Translations under genes and position numbers: made by a program
Part shown: positions 53,381 through 63,013 of the stretch, in pieces
Numbering within the stretch: the first letter of the stretch is position 1
Layout: every line of letters begins with the position of its first letter
Notes under the pieces: model-generated
The model's database searches: none
What the model was told of the DNA's origin: nothing
What the model saw: the letters and a program-made list of their open reading frames with translations, nothing else
From: Hyphomicrobium_A sp964493785
GTDB taxonomy: Bacteria; Pseudomonadota; Alphaproteobacteria; Rhizobiales; Hyphomicrobiaceae
Assembly: GCA_964493785.1 (NCBI GenBank)
Contig: CAZBPM010000001.1
Location: 186,001-250,000 of the forward strand
Direction of reading: 5' to 3'
DNA length: 64,000 nucleotides

Positions 53381-53565
53381 TCAGGACTGCAGAGGACTGA
53401 CGCCGGCATGGCCGTAGGCTTCCGCGTCGGCGGGGCTGAGCGCGCCGGCCCGTGCATCCGGCAATCAAATATTGATGCGGACGATCTCGAACTGGGCGCA
53501 GTCAGCGCGCCAGCTCCGACAATTTGCGAGTGACGAGCGCTGCCCCCCGATGCTATAGAGGGGGC

Positions 53566-54528
53566 ATGTCAGGAAACTTGACACAACTTAGTGTAATCCT
53601 GTCGCGACCTCGGGGGTTCTGCGCGGGCGTTGTGCGAGCCATCGAGATCGTCGAGCGCGCGCTCGATCTGCATAGCGCTCCTGTCTATGTCCGCCATGAA
53701 ATCGTTCACAATAGTCACGTCGTCGAACGTCTTCGCGGTAGCGGAGCCATCTTCGTCAACGACGTGGCCGAGATCCCCACTGGCGCCACCACGATTTTCA
53801 GCGCTCATGGCGTTTCGCCGACGGTCGAGCGTGCGGCGGCTGCGCGCGGGCTCGATGTCATCGACGCGACTTGTCCGCTGGTTCGCAAGGTGCACAGCGA
53901 AGGGCGGCGATACGCGGAAGCCGGTTATGACGTGGTGCTGATCGGTCATCGCGGCCATGCCGAAGTCGAGGGCACCAGCGGACAGATCGGTGATCGGCTC
54001 CATGTGGTCGGGAACGAAGCGGAAGTCGAAACGCTTTCGGTCCGCGATCCTTCTCGCGTCGCCTACGTCACCCAGACGACGCTGAGCGTGTCCGATACCC
54101 ATGAGATCATCCAGGCGCTGAAGCGACGCTTCCCCGACATCGTGGGGCCGGATACCCGAGATATCTGCTACGCCACACAGAACCGTCAGAACGCCGTGCT
54201 CGACCTCGCAAAGCGCGTCGACTGCATTCTGGTGCTCGGCTCGCCCAATAGCTCCAACGCCAACCGTTTGCGCGAAATCGCGGAGGGTGCGGGCGTGCCT
54301 AGCCACCTCATCGATAGCGGCTCGATGATCGATCAGCGTTGGCTGGACGGGGTAAAGCGGCTCGGAATCTCTGCGGGTGCCTCGACGCCAGAGTGTCTTG
54401 TCGAAGACGCACTGGTGCATCTTTCCAGCATTCGCACGTTGGCCGTGCAGGAACTCGACGGACGGCGCGAAAGTGTTCGCTTCAGGCTTCCAGACAGGCT
54501 CGAAGCGTATGAGCGTACCCCAACCTAG
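53566..54528 (+). CDS. ispH: 4-hydroxy-3-methylbut-2-enyl diphosphate reductase
   Basis: A 320-residue iron-sulphur enzyme, last step of the DXP isoprenoid pathway. The three cluster Cys are seen in 'PRGFCAGVVRAIEI', 'DATCPLVRKVH' and 'DICYATQNRQNAV'. With dxs downstream it places isoprenoid precursor supply inside the photosynthesis cluster. A TGT-N11-ACA inverted repeat overlaps its start but is one base short of a PpsR site. Confidence 0.95.
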   Translation: MSGNLTQLSVILSRPRGFCAGVVRAIEIVERALDLHSAPVYVRHEIVHNSHVVERLRGSGAIFVNDVAEIPTGATTIFSAHGVSPTVERAAAARGLDVIDATCPLVRKVHSEGRRYAEAGYDVVLIGHRGHAEVEGTSGQIGDRLHVVGNEAEVETLSVRDPSRVAYVTQTTLSVSDTHEIIQALKRRFPDIVGPDTRDICYATQNRQNAVLDLAKRVDCILVLGSPNSSNANRLREIAEGAGVPSHLIDSGSMIDQRWLDGVKRLGISAGASTPECLVEDALVHLSSIRTLAVQELDGRRESVRFRLPDRLEAYERTPT

Positions 54529-54551
54529 ACCTTGCGCCTGAACGAGGGACA

Positions 54552-55577
54552 ATGCGCGCGCTTTATCCTTTCACCGCGATCATCGGTCAGGACGAGATGA
54601 AATCGGCGCTGCTGATGGCGGCGGTCGATCCCAGCATCGGCGGCGTCCTGGTGTTCGGCGACCGGGGAACCGGCAAGTCCACAGCGGTGCGCAGCCTTAC
54701 CAACCTGCTGCCGCCCATGCGCGTCGTCACGGGCTGTCGCTATCATTGCGATCCGGGCGCCAATGGCTCGGGCTGTGAGGAGTGTCGGGAGCGTGGCCGA
54801 GACGCCAGCCTTCCAAGCGAGCTGGCTCCGGTGCCGATGGTCGATCTGCCGCTTGGGGCGACGGAGGATCGCGTCGTCGGGGCGCTGGATCTGGAACGTG
54901 CCCTGACGCGCGGAGAGAAGCATTTCGAGCCGGGCCTGCTGGCGCGAGCCCATCGAGGGTTTCTATACGTCGACGAGGTCAACCTTCTCGAAGACCATCT
55001 CGTCGATCTGCTGCTCGACGTTGCCGCGTCCGGTGAGAACGTGGTCGAACGCGAGGGCTTGAGCGTCCGCCATCCAGCGCGTTTCGTGCTGATCGGCAGC
55101 GGCAATCCCGAGGAGGGCGAGCTGCGTCCGCAGCTTCTCGATCGCTTTGGCTTGTCCGTCGAGGTCAAGACTCCCGATGACATTGCGACCCGCGTGGAGA
55201 TCGTGCGTCGGCGCGACGCCTTCGAGCGATCACCAGGCGAATTCATGGCGGCTTGGATGCCCGAAGAAGAGCGCGTCCGCTCGCAGATCGAAGCCGCGCG
55301 CCGGATGATCGGGCGCATCGGTGTGTCAGATGCGATGATCGAGCAGACGACGAAAATCTGCATACGCATGGGAACCGACGGCTTGCGTGGTGAGCTGACG
55401 CTGGTGCGGGCCGCGCGGGCACTGGCAGCGCTGGAAGGCTGCGCAGATGTCGACATCACTCACATTGCCCGGGTCGCGCCGGCAACCCTCCGGCATCGGC
55501 TTCGCCGTAACCCGCTGGATGACAGTGGTTCGAGTGCGCGCATCGACAGAGCCATCGCGGAGCTGGCAAGTGCCTGA
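54552..55577 (+). CDS. bchI: magnesium chelatase ATPase subunit I
   Basis: A 341-residue AAA+ ATPase. Walker A 'GDRGTGKSTAVRSL', Walker B 'LYVDEVNLL' and sensor 'IGSGNPEEGELRPQLLDRFG' are intact. It forms the ATP-driven ring with BchD. GAGGGA precedes ATG 54552. Confidence 0.97.
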   Translation: MRALYPFTAIIGQDEMKSALLMAAVDPSIGGVLVFGDRGTGKSTAVRSLTNLLPPMRVVTGCRYHCDPGANGSGCEECRERGRDASLPSELAPVPMVDLPLGATEDRVVGALDLERALTRGEKHFEPGLLARAHRGFLYVDEVNLLEDHLVDLLLDVAASGENVVEREGLSVRHPARFVLIGSGNPEEGELRPQLLDRFGLSVEVKTPDDIATRVEIVRRRDAFERSPGEFMAAWMPEEERVRSQIEAARRMIGRIGVSDAMIEQTTKICIRMGTDGLRGELTLVRAARALAALEGCADVDITHIARVAPATLRHRLRRNPLDDSGSSARIDRAIAELASA

Positions 55578-57345
55578 CGGCAGCGCCAGCGCTGCAACGG
55601 CCGCGGTCGCAGCGGCCATCATCGCTGTCGACCCAATCGGCACGGGAGGCTGTGTGCTCAAGGTGGGCGCCGGCTCGATGCGTGACGGGTGGATGTCCCT
55701 GCTCGGCCGCCTGCTGCCCAGCGACGCGCGCCTCCGGCAATTGCCGCTCAATTGCCCGGATGAGCGGATGCTCGGCGGTCTGGATATTGTCGGTACGCTC
55801 GCGGCCGGTCGGCCAGTGTTCGAGCAGGGGATACTCAGCCAAGCGGATGGTGGCTTAATCATACTGCCGATGGCGGAGCGCATGTCCGCCGTTTCTGCTG
55901 CCCGCCTCACGAGTGCACTCGACCTGAAGGAACTCGTGCTGGAACGCGACGGATTTGCTGCGCGGCTTCCAGCGAGATTCGGCCTGATTGTCTTCGACGA
56001 GAGCAGCGGCGGTGACGAGCGCCCGCCAGCTGCGTTGTTGGATCGCGTGGCGTTCCACCTGGCACTGGATAACTGCACGGCCGCCGACTTGATCTGCAGC
56101 TACGAGCGTGCGGACATATGCCTTGCGCGTGCCCAGCTCGGGGCGGTGGCGATCGGCGACGACACCGTCGAGGCCCTCTGCGCGGCGGCCGTGGCGGTCG
56201 GGGTGTTTTCGCTCAACGCCTCTGTGCTGGCGGTGCGCGTGGCTCGGGCCGCGGCGGCGCTGGCATGCCATAGCGTAGTAACCGCAGAGGATGCGGCCCT
56301 CGCCGCTCAGCTCGTGATTGCCCCGCGTGCCACCCGGTTGCCCGTCGACGACCAAACAGAAGAAGACGGCGAGCAGGGGCAGGATCAGGATCAGCAACCG
56401 CCTGAGACAGGCGCAGCTGAGCCCGCGGATGAAACGGCGACGGAAGGCACGGGACAGCTTCAGGACATCGTGGTTGCAGCCGTGCTTGCCAGTATGCCTG
56501 CGGACCTTCTGGCACGCCTCGATGGATCGGAACGCCGTACCGCCGGCGCGCAGCAGTCGGGGCGATCGGGCAAGCTCACCAAGTCAGCGAGTAGCGGGCG
56601 GGTGCAAGGCGTTCGTCGGGGGCGCCCATCGTCCAAATTGCGGCTGAGTATTTTGGAGACGTTGCGCGCTGCGGCGCCGTGGCAGACGCTCAGGCGAAGG
56701 TGCGGAGAACGCGCTCCGACCGCGGCTCGCATCGAGATCAGGTCCGATGACTTCCGCATCAAGCGCCTGAAGCAGCGGGCGCAGGCTACAACCATCTTCG
56801 TCGTCGATGCTTCGGGATCGTCGGCGCTGCACCGTCTGGCCGAGGCGAAGGGCGCCGTAGAGCTGCTGTTGGCGGACTGTTACATCAGGCGTGACCAGGT
56901 GGCGCTGATATCGTTCGGCGGGCGCGGCGCGGAGCTGTTGCTTCCGCCGACACGGTCGTTGGCTCGCGCTAAACGAAATCTCGGCTCCCTCCCGGGCGGA
57001 GGCGGCACGCCGCTGGCTGCGGGGCTCGAGGCGGCCGCGTCTCTCGCAGAGTCGTTGCGCCGCAAGGGCCAGAGCCCCAGTGTGGTGCTACTGACCGACG
57101 GCCACGCCAACCTCGATCGGAATGGCAAGCCGGGGCGGGGCGCTGCCGAAGCCGACGCTCTCGAGGTCGCGAGTGTGGTGAAGGCCTCGGCACTTAAGGC
57201 TCTCGTCATCGATACATCGCAAATGCCACAGCCGCAGAGCGCGCGTCTGGCCGAGGCGATGGGAGCGAAGTATTTCCCGCTGCCGCGCGCCGATGCCGAT
57301 GGCGTGTCGCGTCTGGTGCGTTCGCAGCAGCGAGGCAAGTCGTGA
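55570..57345 (+). CDS. bchD: magnesium chelatase subunit D
   Basis: A 591-residue subunit with an inactive N-terminal AAA+ half, a Pro/acidic linker (about 255-300) and a C-terminal von Willebrand A domain whose MIDAS motif 'VVDASGSSALH' and 'GGGGTPLAAGL' loops are intact. It starts with GTG 55570, preceded by GGAG and overlapping bchI by 8 nt. Confidence 0.95.
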   Translation: MPDGSASAATAAVAAAIIAVDPIGTGGCVLKVGAGSMRDGWMSLLGRLLPSDARLRQLPLNCPDERMLGGLDIVGTLAAGRPVFEQGILSQADGGLIILPMAERMSAVSAARLTSALDLKELVLERDGFAARLPARFGLIVFDESSGGDERPPAALLDRVAFHLALDNCTAADLICSYERADICLARAQLGAVAIGDDTVEALCAAAVAVGVFSLNASVLAVRVARAAAALACHSVVTAEDAALAAQLVIAPRATRLPVDDQTEEDGEQGQDQDQQPPETGAAEPADETATEGTGQLQDIVVAAVLASMPADLLARLDGSERRTAGAQQSGRSGKLTKSASSGRVQGVRRGRPSSKLRLSILETLRAAAPWQTLRRRCGERAPTAARIEIRSDDFRIKRLKQRAQATTIFVVDASGSSALHRLAEAKGAVELLLADCYIRRDQVALISFGGRGAELLLPPTRSLARAKRNLGSLPGGGGTPLAAGLEAAASLAESLRRKGQSPSVVLLTDGHANLDRNGKPGRGAAEADALEVASVVKASALKALVIDTSQMPQPQSARLAEAMGAKYFPLPRADADGVSRLVRSQQRGKS

Positions 57346-58262
57346 ACGCGCGGCTGGACTGGAGGCGCGACGGTCTCGACTGGCCCAATCGCGAGGCGAG
57401 CCGGTTCGTGAAATCGTCTGGATTGACGTGGCACGTCCAGCGAATGGGAAGCGGTCCGGTGGCACTGCTCGTTCATGGGACCGGAGCATCGACGCATTCC
57501 TGGCGAAGCCTCGCACCGATCCTCGCGCGGTCGTACACGGTCGTCATGGTTGATCTTCCGGGGCACGGATTTACCCAGATGCCCAAAGCATTTGGGCTGT
57601 CGTTGCCGGGAATGGCGGCAGGTCTTTGCGATCTGTTGAACACAATGGACGAACGGCCGTCGCTTGCGGTCGGTCATTCGGCGGGTGCCGCTGTGCTGGC
57701 CAGAGCAACTCTTGATCGACGTCTGTCTCCCGAACTGCTGGTCGCGGTTAACGGTGCTTTGCTTCCATTCGATAGCGCGATCGGACAGCTCTTTTCGCCT
57801 TTGGCAAAGCTGCTCGCGGTCAATCCATTGGTGCCGCGCATCGCGGCATGGCGGGCCGGCAGCACGGGGACGGTCGAGCGCTTGATGCGAGGTACCGGTT
57901 CGAAGCTGGATGCCGCTGGGATCGAGCTCTATCGCCGTCTGCTCAGCAGCCCCGCCCACGTTGCTGGCGCGCTGGGAATGATGGCGAACTGGGATTTGAC
58001 GACCTTGTTGCGCGATCTGCCCCGGCTCGAAAGTCCGCTTATCCTCATCACAGGATCGAACGACCGGTCGGTTCCCCCTGATGACGCCAGGACGATCGCA
58101 AAGCTAACGCCTAAGGCGACGATCGAAGTCCTTTCGGGCGTTGGCCATCTCGCCCACGAGGAAAATCCGGCCGCTGTCGCGGATATCGTTTTCCGGGCTG
58201 TAGCGAGGGTCGCTGAATTACGCGATGGGAAGGTTCAAACGCGCTTGCAAGGAGCGCGCTGA
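57342..58262 (+). CDS. bchO: BchO alpha/beta hydrolase
   Basis: A 306-residue alpha/beta hydrolase of the Mg-chelatase-associated BchO family. The nucleophile motif 'VGHSAGAAV', the oxyanion 'LVHGTGAS' and the terminal His in 'GVGHLAHEE' are visible. Its exact reaction is not known. GTG 57342 overlaps the bchD stop (GTGA). Confidence 0.92.
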   Translation: MNARLDWRRDGLDWPNREASRFVKSSGLTWHVQRMGSGPVALLVHGTGASTHSWRSLAPILARSYTVVMVDLPGHGFTQMPKAFGLSLPGMAAGLCDLLNTMDERPSLAVGHSAGAAVLARATLDRRLSPELLVAVNGALLPFDSAIGQLFSPLAKLLAVNPLVPRIAAWRAGSTGTVERLMRGTGSKLDAAGIELYRRLLSSPAHVAGALGMMANWDLTTLLRDLPRLESPLILITGSNDRSVPPDDARTIAKLTPKATIEVLSGVGHLAHEENPAAVADIVFRAVARVAELRDGKVQTRLQGAR

Positions 58263-58272
58263 CACTGTTAAA

Positions 58273-58290
58273 TGTCAAGTTATGTTGACA
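58273..58290. promoter_or_regulatory. PpsR-type palindrome over the crtI start
   Basis: TGTCAAGTTATGTTGACA fits TGT-N12-ACA and contains the crtI ATG (58282-58284). Any crtI-specific promoter must lie inside bchO. Confidence 0.72.
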
Positions 58291-59814
58291 CTCAATCCCG
58301 ATCACAGAGTGGACAGATCCGCGGTGGAGCGCCGGCCGCATGCGGTTGTGATCGGAAGTGGCTTCGGGGGACTGGCGGCGGCGATCAGGCTTGGTGCCCG
58401 AGGCTATCGCGTCACGATCGTTGAGGCCCTGGATTGCCCTGGTGGGCGCGCTCGCGTCTTCAGGCAGGATGGCTTCACCTTCGACGCCGGGCCTACGATC
58501 GTCACCGCGCCGTTCCTCTTCGAAGAGCTCTGGAAGCTGTGCGGGCGCAAGCTTTCAGATGATGTCGATCTGCGGCGGCTCGATCCATTCTACACAGTAA
58601 GGTTCGACGACGGCGAGACCATCGACTGTTCTGGCGATCTGGAAGCGATGCGGGCCGAGGTCGCGAGGATCTCACCCTCGGATGTCGACGGCTATGAGCG
58701 CTTCATGGCGCTGGCCGAGGATATCTACAAGGTCGGTTTCGAAAAGCTGGGGCACGTTCCGTTCACTTCGTGGCGGGATATGCTGCGCGTGCTGCCCGAC
58801 CTCGTGCGGCTGAAAAGCTATCTCAGTGTCTATGGTCTGGCTTCCAAGTATGTGCGGGATCCACGCATCCGCTTCATATTGAGCTTCCATCCGCTGTTCG
58901 TGGGCGGCAACCCCTTCAACGTCACATCCATCTACGGCCTGATCGCGTTTCTCGAGCGCCGTTGGGGCGTGCATTTCCCGATGGGCGGCATGGGGAAGCT
59001 GATCGATGGAATGGTGGGCCTGATCGAGGGGCAGGGCGGGCAGTTCATATATGGTGCGGAAGTTCGCGAGATCACATTGCAGGGCCGCCGGGCAACGGGC
59101 GTCCGCCTGGCCTCCGGCGCTTTGATCAAAGCAGATATCGTCGTCTCCAACGCCGACTCGGCGTTGACGTACCGCAACCTGCTTCCGGCTTCAGCGCGTC
59201 GCCGTTGGACCGATCGCAAGATCGATCGTGCCCGGTATTCCATGGGGCTTTTCGTCTGGTACTTCGGGACGTCGCGCAAGTATCCCGACACGCCGCATCA
59301 TACGATCCTACTTGGGCCGCGGTATCGCGAGCTGCTGCGAGACATCTTCGATCGCAAGATTCTCGCCCCGGACATGAGCCTCTATCTACATCGTCCGACC
59401 GCGACGGATCCGTCGCTGGCGCCGCCCGGCTGCGATAGCTTTTACGTGCTCTCGCCTGTTCCGCATCTCGATAGCGGCGATGATTGGCCCGCACTGGCCG
59501 AAAGCTATCGGAAATCGGTTGCGGAGGTTTTGGACAGGATCGCACTGCCGGGCTTCGAGCAGCACGTGACGACATCGCGGGTAATGACCCCTCTCGATTT
59601 TCAGGACGGCCTGCTTTCCTACAAAGGGGCGGGTTTCGGATTGGAGCCGGTGCTGACGCAGAGCGCCTGGTTCCGGCCGCAGAACCGCAGCGAGGATGTG
59701 GACGGTCTCTACCTCGTGGGGGCTGGAACGCATCCAGGTGCGGGTGTTCCGGGCGTTCTTTCGTCGGCACGAATTCTCGATACGGTGGTACCCGATGCAG
59801 CAACGTTTGCTTGA
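58282..59814 (+). CDS. crtI: phytoene desaturase
   Basis: A 510-residue FAD-dependent desaturase converting phytoene to neurosporene or lycopene. 'VVIGSGFGGLAAAIRLGARGYRVTIVEA' and 'GLYLVGAGTHPGAGVPGVLSSARI' are the N- and C-terminal FAD motifs. ATG 58282 has no clear ribosome binding site, and the frame is open upstream to an ATG at 58225 inside bchO. Confidence 0.94.
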   Translation: MLTLNPDHRVDRSAVERRPHAVVIGSGFGGLAAAIRLGARGYRVTIVEALDCPGGRARVFRQDGFTFDAGPTIVTAPFLFEELWKLCGRKLSDDVDLRRLDPFYTVRFDDGETIDCSGDLEAMRAEVARISPSDVDGYERFMALAEDIYKVGFEKLGHVPFTSWRDMLRVLPDLVRLKSYLSVYGLASKYVRDPRIRFILSFHPLFVGGNPFNVTSIYGLIAFLERRWGVHFPMGGMGKLIDGMVGLIEGQGGQFIYGAEVREITLQGRRATGVRLASGALIKADIVVSNADSALTYRNLLPASARRRWTDRKIDRARYSMGLFVWYFGTSRKYPDTPHHTILLGPRYRELLRDIFDRKILAPDMSLYLHRPTATDPSLAPPGCDSFYVLSPVPHLDSGDDWPALAESYRKSVAEVLDRIALPGFEQHVTTSRVMTPLDFQDGLLSYKGAGFGLEPVLTQSAWFRPQNRSEDVDGLYLVGAGTHPGAGVPGVLSSARILDTVVPDAATFA

Positions 59815-60895
59815 TGACCTCGTCGCGAGCCGCGCGGCGGACATGGCCGCTTGCCGAACTTTGCTGCGCGGAGGATCACGCACATTCTACGCGGCCTCGT
59901 TCCTCCTGCCGCGCAAAGTCCGCGAGCCAGCATCAGCGCTGTATGCATTCTGCCGGCTCGCGGACGACGCTATCGACGTCGATGGCGGCAGCTTTGCCGC
60001 TATCGACAAGCTGCGCCGTCGCCTCGACCGGGCGTATCGGAGCGATCCGGCCAACGATCCCATCGACCGTGCTTTTGCGCTGACCGTTGCATCGTTCGCT
60101 CTGCCGCGCGAGTTGCCGGAGGCTCTGATCGAGGGGCTGGCGTGGGACGCGCAGGGCAGACGCTATGACGATCTCACCGATCTGACGGACTACGCGGCGC
60201 GCGTTGCGGGTAGCGTTGGCGCCATGATGGCCGTCGTCATGGGTGTTCGCGATCCGCGTCTCATTGCGCGCGCCACCGACCTCGGCATCGCCATGCAACT
60301 GACCAACATCGCCCGCGACATCGGCGAAGACGCGCGGGCAGGACGTCTCTACCTTCCTTGCAATTGGATGCGGGAAGCAGGTCTCGATCCAGACAGCTTT
60401 CTGGCGCGGCCGGTTTTTTCGCCGGCGCTGGGCGGCGTCGTGGCGCGGTTGCTCGACGTGGCCGATGCGCTCTATGCACGATCTGAGTCTGGCACCGCCG
60501 GATTGCCGCGCAACTGCCGACCCGGGATTAGAGCCGCCCGGCTTCTCTACGCCGAAATCGGCAACGAGCTGCGCAAACGCGATCTCGATTCGATAGCGCA
60601 GCGCACAGTCGTGTCGACCTCGCGCAAGCTGCCCAAGCTTGGCCGTGCATTGTTTGCATTGCCTTCCGAGCGGGTCGCCGATGGCTCGCCTTGTCTGGCA
60701 GAAGCCCATTTTCTTGCCGACGCCATAAGCGCGTCGCCCTGTCCGACTTCACCGGCAAGCAAGCTGCGGTGGTGGGACCTTTATGGTCAGGCCATCTGGG
60801 TCATAGCTCTGTTCGAGCGGCTGCAGCGGCGCGCTGAGAACGAAACGCAGACCGCCTACCAAAATACAGTTTGGCAGTTGGAAGAGCGCAGGTGA
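59795..60895 (+). CDS. crtB: phytoene synthase
   Basis: A 366-residue squalene/phytoene synthase. Asp-rich motifs 'CRLADDAIDVD' and 'NIARDIGEDARAGRLYLP' are intact. ATG 59795 overlaps crtI by 20 nt, so the pair is coupled. Confidence 0.95.
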   Translation: MQQRLLDDLVASRAADMAACRTLLRGGSRTFYAASFLLPRKVREPASALYAFCRLADDAIDVDGGSFAAIDKLRRRLDRAYRSDPANDPIDRAFALTVASFALPRELPEALIEGLAWDAQGRRYDDLTDLTDYAARVAGSVGAMMAVVMGVRDPRLIARATDLGIAMQLTNIARDIGEDARAGRLYLPCNWMREAGLDPDSFLARPVFSPALGGVVARLLDVADALYARSESGTAGLPRNCRPGIRAARLLYAEIGNELRKRDLDSIAQRTVVSTSRKLPKLGRALFALPSERVADGSPCLAEAHFLADAISASPCPTSPASKLRWWDLYGQAIWVIALFERLQRRAENETQTAYQNTVWQLEERR

Positions 60896-60899
60896 GACC

Positions 60900-62846
60900 G
60901 TGAAAAAAGTAGACAACGAAACGTACATCGCCAGCCGGACGCCCTTACTAGACCAAGTCAGCAACCCCGCCGATTTGCGCTCTCTTCCAGAAGAGCTGTT
61001 GCCGCAGCTGGCGGAGGAACTCCGACAGGAGACGATAAGTGCCGTCTCGATTACCGGCGGCCATCTTGGTGCTGGACTAGGCGTGGTGGAATTGACGGTG
61101 GCGCTGCACTGGGTGTTCGATACGCCCGCGGACCGCTTGATCTGGGATGTCGGCCATCAAGCCTACCCGCACAAGATCCTCACCGGGCGGCGGTCTCGCA
61201 TCCGCACGCTGCGCCAGCCTGACGGGCTATCGGGTTTCACCAAGCGCACCGAGAGTGAGTACGATCCCTTCGGCGCGGCGCATTCCTCGACCTCTATCTC
61301 TGCCGGGCTCGGGATGGTTGTCGCGCGCGACCTCAAGGGAGAGTCGAACAACGTCATCAGCGTGATCGGCGACGGGGCGATGAGCGCGGGCATGGCTTAC
61401 GAGGCCATGAACAACGCGGGTGCGCGTGATGCACGGCTCATCGTCGTCTTGAACGACAACGATATGTCCATAGCGCCGCCTACGGGCGCTCTGTCGCGGT
61501 ATCTGGCGCGTGCCACCTCTGGCGGCACCTACCTCCACCTGCGCGACATTGCCAAACAGCTTGCGAAGCGTCTGCCTAAGCAATGGGAACGGCGCGCAGC
61601 CAGGATTGAAGAATTGTCGCGCACCTACTGGTCAGGTGGCGCGCTGTTCGAGGAGCTCGGGTTCTATTACGTCGGGCCGATCGATGGTCATGACCTGCGC
61701 CAGCTCGTCCCCGTGCTGAAAAACGTGCGCGACACCAAGCAGGGGCCGATCCTCATCCATGTCGTTACGAAGAAGGGCAAGGGCTACAAGTTCGCCGAGG
61801 ATTCCGCCGACAAATACCATGGTGTGGTCAAGTTCAACGTCGTCAGCGGCGCGCAGGACAAGCCCAAGGCGAAGGCGCCGTCTTACACCAAGGTCTTCGG
61901 CGAGAGCCTGATCACGGAGGCGAGAAAGGACGATCGCATCGTCGGCATCACTGCCGCCATGCCGGAGGGGACCGGCATTGACCTATTTGCGCGGGAGTTC
62001 CCCGATCGCGCATTCGATGTCGGCATTGCAGAGCAGCATGCTGTGACCTTCGCTGCGGGCCTTGCGGCCGAGGGCATGAAGCCATTCGCGGCGATCTACT
62101 CCACATTCCTGCAACGCGCTTACGACCAAATCGTGCATGACGTTGCGATACAGAAGCTGCCGGTGCGGTTTGCCATCGATCGCGCCGGTGTTGTCGGGGC
62201 GGACGGTCCGACGCACGCGGGCTCATTCGACGTCACCTATCTCGGGTGTCTTCCGGGCATTGCAATCATGGCGGCGGCCGACGAGGCGGAGCTGCGTCAC
62301 ATGGTGGCCACCGCTGCAGCCTACGACGAGGGGCCTTCGGCAGTGCGCTACCCGCGTGGCGAAGGGGTCGGCGTAGCGCTTCCTGCAGAGGGCGTGCCGC
62401 TCCAAATCGGCAAGGGCCGGGTGCTGCGCGAAGGGTCGGCCGTGGCATTGTTGTCGCTGGGTGGCCGCTTGCAGGAATGTTTGCGGGCTGCCGATCAGCT
62501 TAACGCGGCCGGACTTTCAACCACCGTCGCCGATGCCCGGTTTGCAAAGCCACTCGATATCGATCTGATCCGGCAGCTCGCTCGTCACCACGAGGTGCTT
62601 ATTACGATCGAGGAGAATTCGATCGGCGGCTTCGGTTGCTACGTCATGCAAGTGCTCAGCCGCGATGGCTTGCTCGATGGCAAGCTTCGCATGCGCGCCC
62701 TGTTCCTGCCGGACATCTTTATCGAGCAGGACAAGCCCGAGGCGATGTATGCAAAAGCGGGGCTCGATGCACGAGGCATCGTGGAGACGGTGTTTGCCGT
62801 GCTCGGGCGCGAGCAGCATCTGCCGATCGCCGGCGGACAGGCCTGA
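60900..62846 (+). CDS. dxs: 1-deoxy-D-xylulose-5-phosphate synthase
   Basis: A 648-residue thiamine-dependent enzyme, first step of the DXP pathway. 'ALHWVFDTPADRLIWDVGHQAYPHKILTGR', the TPP motif 'GDGAMSAGMAYEAMNNAG' and 'DGPTHAGSFD' are intact. It starts with GTG 60900, 4 nt after the crtB stop. With ispH at 53566 it brackets the local isoprenoid supply. Confidence 0.96.
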   Translation: MKKVDNETYIASRTPLLDQVSNPADLRSLPEELLPQLAEELRQETISAVSITGGHLGAGLGVVELTVALHWVFDTPADRLIWDVGHQAYPHKILTGRRSRIRTLRQPDGLSGFTKRTESEYDPFGAAHSSTSISAGLGMVVARDLKGESNNVISVIGDGAMSAGMAYEAMNNAGARDARLIVVLNDNDMSIAPPTGALSRYLARATSGGTYLHLRDIAKQLAKRLPKQWERRAARIEELSRTYWSGGALFEELGFYYVGPIDGHDLRQLVPVLKNVRDTKQGPILIHVVTKKGKGYKFAEDSADKYHGVVKFNVVSGAQDKPKAKAPSYTKVFGESLITEARKDDRIVGITAAMPEGTGIDLFAREFPDRAFDVGIAEQHAVTFAAGLAAEGMKPFAAIYSTFLQRAYDQIVHDVAIQKLPVRFAIDRAGVVGADGPTHAGSFDVTYLGCLPGIAIMAAADEAELRHMVATAAAYDEGPSAVRYPRGEGVGVALPAEGVPLQIGKGRVLREGSAVALLSLGGRLQECLRAADQLNAAGLSTTVADARFAKPLDIDLIRQLARHHEVLITIEENSIGGFGCYVMQVLSRDGLLDGKLRMRALFLPDIFIEQDKPEAMYAKAGLDARGIVETVFAVLGREQHLPIAGGQA

Positions 62847-62857
62847 GCGATCGCGCT

Positions 62858-62992
62858 ATGGAACTGAGCTACGGCGTCATCGAACTCGGCTTCGTGTTCG
62901 GTGTCGTCCTCGCCTTAGCGGTGTGGGAGCTGGTGCGCGTGCGTCGCGAGATACGTCGCGATGCTGAAAAGCCCCGCAATAAGGGGGAGTGA
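62858..62992 (+). CDS. 44-residue single-pass membrane protein
   Basis: ATG 62858, 11 nt after dxs, encodes one transmembrane helix followed by a basic tail: 'VIELGFVFGVVLALAVWELV' then 'RVRREIRRDAEK'. It resembles the next tiny protein in the IEL...ELV...RR spacing, so they look like a tandem pair. Function unknown; cotranscription with dxs is likely. Confidence 0.55.
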   Translation: MELSYGVIELGFVFGVVLALAVWELVRVRREIRRDAEKPRNKGE

Positions 62993-63013
62993 CTGGCTGG
63001 GCCCGGGTCTAAA

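Noticed and set aside
53566..53583. Inverted repeat TGTCA...TGACA at the ispH start
   Set aside because: Spacing is TGT-N11-ACA, one base short of the PpsR consensus, and it lies inside the coding start.
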